DNA from: Sulfurimonas sp.
Lineage (GTDB): Bacteria > Campylobacterota > Campylobacteria > Campylobacterales > Sulfurimonadaceae
DNA length: 52,041 bases
Direction of reading: 5' to 3'
NCBI GenBank assembly: GCA_027448805.1
Contig: DAIDMU010000072.1
Coordinates: 1 to 52,041, forward strand
A program made the translations under genes and the position numbers. This document shows positions 1 through 8,800 of this stretch, in pieces (position 1 is the stretch's first letter; every line of letters starts with the position of its first letter). Under the pieces are notes generated by a model. The model ran no database searches, had not been told where the DNA came from, and was given only the letters and a program-made list of their open reading frames with translations.

Positions 1-1
1 T

Positions 2-76
2 CATCTCATAAAAGATATAGGCGAAATTCCTGCCGTGCGAAATACAGCATATGAGATTTTAGAGAAATTTGCATAG
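2..76 (+). CDS. C-terminal fragment of an upstream gene (ends ...HLIKDIGEIPAVRNTAYEILEKFA*), product not identified
   Basis: Open frame from base 2 to TAG at 74-76, immediately followed by the ATG of the next gene; truncated by the window edge. Confidence 0.5.
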   Translation, partial: HLIKDIGEIPAVRNTAYEILEKFA

Positions 77-1360
77 ATGAAGAAAATAGTTTTAATATTA
101 CTCGCTTTAGGAAATATAATAATGGCAGCAACAATAGAAGAGATAAAAGTTAAAGATACGAACATCCCTGTAATTTTTGAGCAGGATAAAAGATTGCCTC
201 TTGTCACGATGCAGTTTGTTTTTAAAAACAGCGGAAGCATAGCAGACATTACAAAAGCCGGTTTGGCAAAATTTAGTGCAAAAGTGATGAACGAGGGAAC
301 TCAGAAGCTTGGTTCAAGCGCATTTGCCGAGGCTCTAGAGAGTAAAGCAATTCATATATCCGCTTCGACAGGAAAAGAGACTTTCGTTATAGAGGTGGGG
401 TGTTTAAAAGAGGAGCTTGACGAGGGGTTGAAATATTTTGAGATGCTCTTAAAGGACCCAAATCTTACCGAGGATGTGATAGACAAGGTAAAAACTACTA
501 CTCTTGGCTCCCTTGCCCGCAAAGAGAATGATTTTGACTATATCGCTTCAAATGAGTTAAAAGCGCTTCTTTTTGAGGGCAGCGTGTTGGCAAAGCCATC
601 TTTGGGAACAGTTGAGAGCGTAAAGAGTATAGCTCTTGAAGATGTTAAAAAGTTTTTAGAAGATAATTTAGTTATATCTAAACTGATGGTGGTAGTCGGC
701 GGAGATATTGAAGCCGAGGATGTAAAAACTAAAGTAACGAAAATTATAAAAGCAATGGCCGTCGGCGAAAATGGCGAAGTGAAAAACTACTCCGTAACGA
801 AAGAGCCCAAAGAGAAGATGGTTAAAAAAGAGACGGAGCAGGCTTATATCTATTTTGGTTCTCCGTACGACATTAGTATTGATTCAAAGGATTACTATAA
901 GGCGAGAGTAGCTACTTTTATCCTGGGCAGCAGCGGTTTTGGTTCAAGACTTATGGAGGAGATTAGAGTTAAGAGAGGGCTTGCATACTCGGCTTACGCA
1001 AAGATAGACGTTACTAAATCAAGCAGTTATATGAACGGTTATCTGCAGACAAAGCTTGACTCACTTGAAGAGGCAAAAAAAACTGTTAAAGACGTCGTGG
1101 CAGCTTTTGTAAAAAACGGTGTTACAAAAGATGAGCTTGAGCAGACTAGAAAGTTTTTGCTTGGAAGCGAACCTTTGAGGGTTGAAACTATGAGCCAGAG
1201 GCTAAATAGAACTTTTATGGAGTACTATAACGGTCAAGAACTTGGGCACTCACTGAAAGAGTTGGAGCTTATTAGAAGTTTAAACCTAAAAGATTTAAAT
1301 GATTTTATAAAAGCTCATAAAGAGATTTTAGAGATGAGTTTTGCAATAGTAACCAAGTAA
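77..1360 (+). CDS. M16 family peptidase-like protein (secreted/periplasmic), probably non-catalytic
   Basis: Signal-peptide-like N-terminus; M16 fold-type sequence (LMVVVGGDIEAEDVK, GFGSRLMEEIRVKRGLAYSAYA). The HxxEH site region reads KFSAK. Confidence 0.85.
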   Translation: MKKIVLILLALGNIIMAATIEEIKVKDTNIPVIFEQDKRLPLVTMQFVFKNSGSIADITKAGLAKFSAKVMNEGTQKLGSSAFAEALESKAIHISASTGKETFVIEVGCLKEELDEGLKYFEMLLKDPNLTEDVIDKVKTTTLGSLARKENDFDYIASNELKALLFEGSVLAKPSLGTVESVKSIALEDVKKFLEDNLVISKLMVVVGGDIEAEDVKTKVTKIIKAMAVGENGEVKNYSVTKEPKEKMVKKETEQAYIYFGSPYDISIDSKDYYKARVATFILGSSGFGSRLMEEIRVKRGLAYSAYAKIDVTKSSSYMNGYLQTKLDSLEEAKKTVKDVVAAFVKNGVTKDELEQTRKFLLGSEPLRVETMSQRLNRTFMEYYNGQELGHSLKELELIRSLNLKDLNDFIKAHKEILEMSFAIVTK

Positions 1361-1431
1361 ATATTGCAAAACGCAATATTTTTAACATGTAGTTCATAAA
1401 AATAGGTAGTATTTGATACTAAGGATTTAAG

Positions 1432-3249
1432 ATGAACGTAACAAAAGAGCAAGAAGAAAAGTTCAAAAAACTTGGGCTGGGCAGTTGCTGTGAACTTGCT
1501 CTTATTACCCCGTCCTCCTATGAAGATTTAAGAATCTCAGACAAGCTCCAAATTCATGCAATGGGGCTCATTGACGCTACTGTAGAGGCACTTTACAGAG
1601 CGCCAAATTCCCTTCAAGTTACATTTTTTGCTCATAATTTCGGACATGTTATTACGGGTGTTATATTTCGTCCAAAACCATATATGATGCATCAATTTAA
1701 AATTGGCGAGAGAGACTACTACTATGGAATGGTGGAGTGCAAGAGCGGTTTGTGCAGCATTAGCATGCCAAAAAAAGTTACAAACATCGGAGCGATTACA
1801 CCAAAATACAAATCTCCTCTAAGAAGCGACGTGATGCTCCGCCTGATGCAGAGTTCTCTAACAAAAGAGAATTTAGTCTCAGAGGGTTTAAATGAAGAGA
1901 TTGCAGAGGAGCTTTTAAAACTTCACTTTCCGAGCCAAAATATACCAAATTTAAGAGATTTAGAGCCAAAAACCATAAACGCGCTTAAATATACAGAGCT
2001 CTTTACCTATATGAAAAAACTATCAAATAAAAGAAGATATTTTAAAGCTTTATTTTCTACGTGTAACAGTTACGAAGAGTGGGCGAAAACACTTCCATTT
2101 AGCTTGACCCTTGAGCAGATAAAAGCTATTGAAGAGATAAAAGCAGATTTTTGCAAGGATATCTCAGCCAAACGAATGGTAGTCGGAGACGTGGGAAGCG
2201 GTAAAACAATGGTAATTCTTGCATCTGCACTGATGATGTTGCCAAACCGCTCTGTTTTAATGGCTCCGACGACAATTCTTGCAAATCAACTCTTTGTAGA
2301 GGCCAAAAAATTTCTACCTAATGTCAAAATTGCACTAGTCACAAACAAAAGCAAAAACATAAACCTTGAGGAGGACGATTTTATCATAGGCACTCATGCT
2401 CTGCTTTACAGAGAGCTCCCAAAAGCTGCTCTTGTAATGGCTGATGAACAGCACCGCTTTGGAACTGCTCAGAGAAATATGCTTGAAAAGTTGGTCAGTA
2501 AAGGCAGCCAAAAGCCGCATTTTTTGCAGTTCTCGGCTACGCCAATCCCTAGAACGCAGGCAATGATTGAGACGGCGCACATAGACGTTTCGCTTATCAC
2601 AACAACACCTTTTAAAAAAGATATAACAAGCAGAGTTATTCATAAGAGCGATTTTAAAGATTTACTGCTTCATATAGAGGATGAGATAGCTAAAAAAAAT
2701 CAAGTTCTTTTGGTCTATCCTCTTGTTGAGCAGAGCGATGTTTTAGAGTATCAGAGTATTGATGAGGCGAGAGGATTTTGGGAGAAAAATTTTAGCAACG
2801 TTTATGTTACCCATGGAAAAGACAAGGAGAAAGAGGAGGTTTTGCAAGAGTTTGACAAAAAAGGTGCTATTCTTATAGCTACTACGGTTGTAGAGGTCGG
2901 GATATCTCTGCCTAAACTTAGCACGGTTGTTGTCGTCGGTGCTGAGAGGTTAGGTCTTTCTACTCTTCATCAGCTTCGAGGTCGTGTTAGTCGTACCGGA
3001 CTTAAAGGACACTGCTTTTTATATACAAACCAGAGTTCATCAGAGCGACTTGATAGATTTACCAAAACGACAAGCGGCTTTGATATTGCAAATCTTGATT
3101 TGAAGTTTAGAAAGGGCGGTGATTTGCTAAAGGGACACAACCAAAGCGGAAGCCAGTTTAGGTGGATCGATTTGGCAGAAGATGAAGAGATAGTAAAATG
3201 TGTGAAAATGGATTTGCAAAGGGGAGCTGCCCCTTTGCATATTGATTAA
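1432..3249 (+). CDS. recG: ATP-dependent DNA helicase RecG
   Basis: Walker A VVGDVGSGKT, DEQHRFG box, QFSATPIPRT, QLRGRVSRTGLKGHCFL; short RecG. Confidence 0.93.
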   Translation: MNVTKEQEEKFKKLGLGSCCELALITPSSYEDLRISDKLQIHAMGLIDATVEALYRAPNSLQVTFFAHNFGHVITGVIFRPKPYMMHQFKIGERDYYYGMVECKSGLCSISMPKKVTNIGAITPKYKSPLRSDVMLRLMQSSLTKENLVSEGLNEEIAEELLKLHFPSQNIPNLRDLEPKTINALKYTELFTYMKKLSNKRRYFKALFSTCNSYEEWAKTLPFSLTLEQIKAIEEIKADFCKDISAKRMVVGDVGSGKTMVILASALMMLPNRSVLMAPTTILANQLFVEAKKFLPNVKIALVTNKSKNINLEEDDFIIGTHALLYRELPKAALVMADEQHRFGTAQRNMLEKLVSKGSQKPHFLQFSATPIPRTQAMIETAHIDVSLITTTPFKKDITSRVIHKSDFKDLLLHIEDEIAKKNQVLLVYPLVEQSDVLEYQSIDEARGFWEKNFSNVYVTHGKDKEKEEVLQEFDKKGAILIATTVVEVGISLPKLSTVVVVGAERLGLSTLHQLRGRVSRTGLKGHCFLYTNQSSSERLDRFTKTTSGFDIANLDLKFRKGGDLLKGHNQSGSQFRWIDLAEDEEIVKCVKMDLQRGAAPLHID

Positions 3250-3788
3250 TATAGCCCGAATCTTCCGTCGTTTCTTTTGTAAAGAACACGAGTTTTACCG
3301 TCGTTATCTATAAAGATTTCAAAGAGCTTTTTGTTCTCTTTTATATCGTTTAGAACATCTTCAACTTCGCGCGGTTTGTAAAGCGGGAGTTCGACAGGCA
3401 CAATCTCATCCTCCATAGCCTCGCTTGCCTCATGAAGATCCACATTTGCACTAGCCTCGCTCTTAGCTTCGTTTATCCCGTCTTTATGGTGGTTGTTGTC
3501 TTTGTCGTGCGTACGGCGCATAGCTTTTTGAGCTCTTGCAGTCGCCAAATCGATAGCCGCATAGAGGTCTTGGTCATTTTGTTTGATAACGATGGAATTT
3601 TTGTGAGCCAAGTTGATAACATACTCAACAACCGACTGCTCTTTTCCCTTTTTTGTTTGAGTTGATGCGATGACATTCACAGAAATAATGTCCATGTTGT
3701 ATTTGCTAAGTGTTTCGATAGATGAGTTCATATGAGCTTTGATAGGTTCTGTAAGCTCTAAATGTCGTCCTGTTAATGATATATTCAT
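3246..3788 (-). CDS. hpf: Ribosome hibernation-promoting factor, long form (HPF/RaiA)
   Basis: N-terminal MNISLTGRHLELTEPIKAHMNSSIETLSKY and C-terminal YKPREVEDVLNDIKENKKLFEIFIDNDGKTRVLYKRNDGRFGLY domain. Confidence 0.92.
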   Translation of the reverse strand: MNISLTGRHLELTEPIKAHMNSSIETLSKYNMDIISVNVIASTQTKKGKEQSVVEYVINLAHKNSIVIKQNDQDLYAAIDLATARAQKAMRRTHDKDNNHHKDGINEAKSEASANVDLHEASEAMEDEIVPVELPLYKPREVEDVLNDIKENKKLFEIFIDNDGKTRVLYKRNDGRFGLY

Positions 3789-3852
3789 GTTAAATCCTTT
3801 AGTCTCTAAATGTGAAATATTATATCATTAAATGGTTTACAATATTTACAAT

Positions 3853-4344
3853 TTAGAGTTTTTGGATGCTTCTTCTAAAGTAGTGAATTGGTTCTGCAGA
3901 AATGTTTGCATCGTCTCTTACACTTACCGTTATATCCATCAGTACCGAACCGTTTTGTTCGGGAGTCGTAATGTTAATATAGTTTGTACATCCGCCAACA
4001 GCCCCCGTATAAATATATTGCATAGTTACATTTGCGTCAAAGAGCGGATTTCCGCTGACATCGTCAAATGTGATATTTTTACTGTTGATACAGCCGTTTT
4101 GTGCAATATCTAAAAGTGTAAGTTCTGCCGCACTTTTTGAATACAACACGGCTTGTTCATAAAGATACAAGTCAGCTGTTCTTTTGCTTGTTTCGGCTGT
4201 TAAAGCCAGAGAAAGAGCCATAATTGTAGAGATTATTAAAATTACTATTATGGCAGTAATCATTGCAAAGCCTGAGCGTTTCTTTGCAAATCCGGTTCTT
4301 TTTTGGAGAGGATTGGTTTTTAGAATATAGTTTTTTCTTTGCAT
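3853..4344 (-). CDS. Prepilin-like protein lacking Glu5 (PilX/GspK/MshP-like minor pseudopilin)
   Basis: KKRSG|FAMITAIIVILIISTIMALSLAL: class III signal-like, no Glu at +5; overlaps the preceding pilin gene. Confidence 0.7.
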   Translation of the reverse strand: MQRKNYILKTNPLQKRTGFAKKRSGFAMITAIIVILIISTIMALSLALTAETSKRTADLYLYEQAVLYSKSAAELTLLDIAQNGCINSKNITFDDVSGNPLFDANVTMQYIYTGAVGGCTNYINITTPEQNGSVLMDITVSVRDDANISAEPIHYFRRSIQKL

Positions 4345-5213
4345 AACGAATAATCCTCCATCAAATCAGAATTTACACACACCTGTATTTTTACTATTGA
4401 CCCAACTGCCATGAATTGGAAAGTACTTACATCATTCATTATAACAGCACTTTTTCCATTTAAATAACTCTCTCCCTTCCACGGCTGATAATCATAGTAG
4501 AGCATAAGCGTACCTGTTTTTGTAGCAGCATTATAGTTTCTTATCCCAACAGCGTAGGCTGTCCATGCCAGTTGGTGGTACTCATAGATATTGGCACCGC
4601 TAAAATTCACTCCTGCTATTCCGGATGCAAACTGGTTTGGTTGACCCGCAACATCATTTATCGGGTGCATAACGCTGGTGTTATGATCACTTAAAGGTGT
4701 TCCACCTACCCAACCGTAATTATTTATATCGCTATCGGAGCCTATAAAGTAGAGAGCTGCATCGTCAATACCGCTGCCTCCATCTGATAGAGTACTTATA
4801 AGTGTATTAAGCGCTACTGTGTCTGTTCCTGGAGATACAAGAGTTGTAACATTTGAGAGGTCTAGATCAATTATCCCGCTCCAGTGCGGAAGCGTGCCAA
4901 CATTTCCTCTAAAGCCGTCTATCTCGGTTCCGACCCACTCTAAAATAGGAGCAGTATGGTCCGTATTGCTAGCGAGTGCCTGAAAGGAGTTGTCTAGCTG
5001 TCTTGCTATTACAGAATCTTTTATGCGGTACTGAAGTCTTGAAGCTATGGATTCTACTGCTGCCGCACTGTTTGACTGCAGAGCGTTATTTATGCTTGAA
5101 AATATAAAACTCTTATACGCCTGAGAGAGAAGTTCGACGCCATACTTACTAAGAATGCCAATAATGACTATAACAAATATAAGTTCAAGAAGTGTAAAGG
5201 CAGATTTACGCAT
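4320..5213 (-). CDS. Type IV prepilin-like protein (PilW/MshO-like minor pseudopilin)
   Basis: MRKSA|FTLLELIFVIVIIGILSKYGVELL N-methylation motif and hydrophobic helix. Confidence 0.8.
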   Translation of the reverse strand: MRKSAFTLLELIFVIVIIGILSKYGVELLSQAYKSFIFSSINNALQSNSAAAVESIASRLQYRIKDSVIARQLDNSFQALASNTDHTAPILEWVGTEIDGFRGNVGTLPHWSGIIDLDLSNVTTLVSPGTDTVALNTLISTLSDGGSGIDDAALYFIGSDSDINNYGWVGGTPLSDHNTSVMHPINDVAGQPNQFASGIAGVNFSGANIYEYHQLAWTAYAVGIRNYNAATKTGTLMLYYDYQPWKGESYLNGKSAVIMNDVSTFQFMAVGSIVKIQVCVNSDLMEDYSLCKEKTIF

Positions 5214-5836
5214 TAAAATCTCCTCTTATAAAAATCTATTTCGCCGATGTTAGCACTATATGTGCTTAAGAGAGTAATGGTATTTGGAGCCGCATCTGTT
5301 ATTGTAACCGTAATTCTTTTAACATTGTTATCTGCTGCTCCTGTTTCATTAAAATTTCCAACCGCTACAGTGCTATAGTAATTATTTTTATATCCAGCCG
5401 CATCTTTTGTGGCATCGGTAAAAATCAATTCGCTTCCATGAACAGCATTATTTAGATTTGGAAAAGTTGCATTTGAGGTGTTTGTAAGCCCAATTGCACT
5501 GCTGTCCAAACATCTTCTGTGGTATGGTTGATTCACATGTCCTAGTCTTAGTCTATCTCCATTACAAGATATACCTTCTACATCTATAACTCTCTCTAAG
5601 CGGCTGAGATTGTTGTCATACATTGAGTTTAAGTCCCAGTAGTACGACGTTGCACCCATTAACTCGGCAGAAGCAGCAAAGATAGCCTCTTGAGCTATGT
5701 TGTCTTCGATGCCTTTTGAGGTAATTTGAGCCATCATAGGAAGAGTGATAACGGCGATAGAGATAACAACAATGGCAAATATAAGCTCTATCATGGTAAA
5801 AGCAAATCTACCAAGAGCGGTTTTTCTACTTACCAC
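5213..5836 (-). CDS. Type IV prepilin-like protein (PilV/MshD-like minor pseudopilin)
   Basis: RFA|FTMIELIFAIVVISIAVITLPMMAQ N-methylation motif and hydrophobic helix. Confidence 0.8.
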   Translation of the reverse strand: MVSRKTALGRFAFTMIELIFAIVVISIAVITLPMMAQITSKGIEDNIAQEAIFAASAELMGATSYYWDLNSMYDNNLSRLERVIDVEGISCNGDRLRLGHVNQPYHRRCLDSSAIGLTNTSNATFPNLNNAVHGSELIFTDATKDAAGYKNNYYSTVAVGNFNETGAADNNVKRITVTITDAAPNTITLLSTYSANIGEIDFYKRRF

Positions 5837-8800
5837 ATTATTCTCCTGTTAGTAGTTGTTCCGCCTACGCTTTTTGTAGTGGTGTTGGTTTCATGCTCAC
5901 CAGTCCAGCCACCTGAAAGATCAAACTCAACTTGGAACTCGTTTGTCGTGGCATTTGGATTTGTTTCATTTTGTATAAGCCATGCAGAAGCTGTATTTTG
6001 CATTGTTGTTTTGTATGGGAAGCCATTGTTTCCGTCATATGTTAAAGTTGTTTGCGATGGGTTGGTTGCCGTCGGTCCGGTTGCCGTTACACGAACGGTA
6101 GTAGTTTTTTCGCTAACCGTACCTGCTGTTCCGTCATGAGGAACTGCGTGCGCCCCATTTACATACCATCTCACATCATCAGTTCTTGTAGAGTTTACCC
6201 CGTTTGGAAGCAGAGTTTTATTGCAAAGGGTTCCAAAACAAAAAGACTCAAAGTAGATGTTTGCAGTGCCTGTGTTTCCTTGATATCTCTGTCTTGAAGC
6301 GTGTGTGCGACCAAATAGATATGTGGCATTGTTATCTATGGAATTGTTACCGTCAACAAGGTCTGTATCAGTAACAACCATTTGAGGAATCGTCATCTGG
6401 AATGGGTTGACTGGAACTATTATACTTCTGTCAAAGTTAAGGCGATAGTTTAGGTTTCCTACTCCGCTTGTAAAACGAGCAGCAGGGTGTGGAAAACTAA
6501 ATGGACCGGCAATAGCAAAATTACCCACGACACTATTATTGTTATCATCATACCACAGCAACTGTGTCAAATCTCCAAGTGGTGGAGATGGATTTAATGT
6601 AATATTTAATACACTGTTTCCACTTTTTGCGTAACACTCGCTTGAGTAGTTTTGTGTAGTAGTATTTATGTCAAATGCTTTTGCGGTAACAACTGCATTT
6701 AAAGTCGCTGATATATCTTGATCTAAAGAGGCATTAGTATCAAAATTGTTTAGGTATGTAAACCCGTTTGAACCGTTCGCAAGAGTTCCGTTTACATCGA
6801 AATGGTCAGGTATAACCATAGGGTTAATAACAGTTTTTATTAAACAACCTATTTTGCCGTTTGCATCTGCAATATTTGTATCATCTTCATCAATACACTC
6901 AATCGGGTTTTTTGTACTGTCAACAGCTGTCCAAGTTGAGTCTGTTATATTGACATCAAAAACACCGACATCTCCAAACTTGATGTTGTTGGAAACATTT
7001 GTGTCAACACCGTTAAAAACTATAGCGTTGAAAGAAGTATCGGAAGAGTTTGTGAGGTTTCCATCAGGTACGGCACAGAGGTCTATCTGTGTTTGCGGTG
7101 CAACGGTAGCTATGCCGTTGTATCCGGTTAAGGCGGTGTTATTAAATCCTTTTGCTACAGTTGTTAAATCAAACTCTTGACCGGCTACAAGCGTTCCTCC
7201 TGGAGCAATTGCGGTTGTATAAGTATCTGGACGGATAGAAAAATTATCACTTGAACATCCATCCATACCCAGTGCATCAGCTAAACACATAGCACAACCG
7301 ATATCATTGTTGTATTTGCTTGGGCTTATTGTTGTTTTCTTACCACCACAGCTTCCGTTATATGCACTTGAATCACAAGGTGCTGCTCCTCCTCCATCAC
7401 CATATAAACAAGTAGCAACATACGGATACTCTGCAAGTGGGAAAACGTTTAAAATTTGTGTATCACTGTTTAGACACGCAGGAACTAGACATAAAGAACT
7501 ATCCAATGAACTAGTTGCACAATTTAAGTCGCTTGTATTGTTTATGAGTGTGCCATAATCAATAAAGTTTGCCTTTATTCTCCTATTTGGCGATGCTTTA
7601 GCAAGGAGGAAGCCTTCTTCTTCATCTGCGGTGTCAACATCAATATTATCCACAACGGCAGTAGCATGTGAATTGTTGTGCACTATTTGCCCTCGCCATA
7701 TAAGCTGGTCTTCTTCTGTACATGTGTTATCTGTAGTGTATAACATGACAGCCATATTAACTATTTTATTTCCTATAATACCGTTGTAAATTTGCTCATT
7801 TCCAGAAGTATCTAAATAAACGGCTTCTAAATTGAAATCTTTGTTTACCATTTTAGTAAAGATGTTTTTATCTGCTGCTGCGTATGAGCCGGCATTAGCA
7901 TAAGATGTGTTTTCAATAACATCCATATTTCCGACCACAATGGCTTGCGGAATAACTCCAAAAGTGTTATCAAATTCTTCACATTTTGCCAGCTCACCTT
8001 CATATCTGTACCCTATGGTTGGCATCGTGTATGCTATTTGGTAAGATATAGAGGTGTTTCCGTCAAAGTTTGCAGTGGTTGAGTACTCAAAAAGAGCCTC
8101 TTGTCCAAATGTAAAATCTCCGCCTTGGTTGTAAGTAGCTCCTGACCCTGTATGAAGAGAGAATAGCTTTAACGGTGTGCTATAGTCAAATATATCGCCG
8201 TCTAACAAATCTGTAAGAGGCGCTGTTGTGTCTGTCATCATGTCGGCAACCGTAAGTCCAATAGGGTTAAGTTTATAGCTCGTTGAGCTCGGTGTATATG
8301 GAAGACCTGTATTAAAAGTTCTATAAAGCATAACTTTTTCAGCAGGTTCGTTCATGTCGTTTCTTAATAAAACTCTTACATCAATAGCACTTCCTTTTGC
8401 TACAAGAGCGCCTGTTGTAAGTTCAACTCCACCAGAGTTGTAAAGTTTTTCATAGTAACACATTCTAGGGTGATAAACTTCGGTTGAAAATGCGAGCATT
8501 GAGGGGTAAAAATAGTCAATATCTCCCCCTGTCCAAAGCTTAAAGCTTATGCTGTTTTGAGAATTTGAAAGAAGATCCTTTCCTGTAGTTCCGATTTGGT
8601 ATGTTTCTATATCAATACCTTGATTATTGGTTAGCAAAGGAGTTCTTGTACCAGCTAATGAAATACTTGCATCAAATGCATTGTCAGAAGGAATGCCTAA
8701 ATCAACCCAACTGCCTCCATCCTGCGCTTGAAATCTATCACCACTACGGTATTTGTCACCCTCTGCAGCAAATATTGAAACTGCAGATTCAATACTTCCG

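Noticed and set aside
1432-3249. RecG as a truncated pseudogene (605 aa, shorter than typical)
   Set aside because: All helicase motifs are present and short RecG is usual in epsilonproteobacteria as far as I know.
6746-7180. Plus-strand ORFs opposite the giant DUF11 gene (for example 6746..7180, 9815..10141)
   Set aside because: Hydrophobic-looking antisense artefacts of the repetitive Thr/Val/Asn coding bias.
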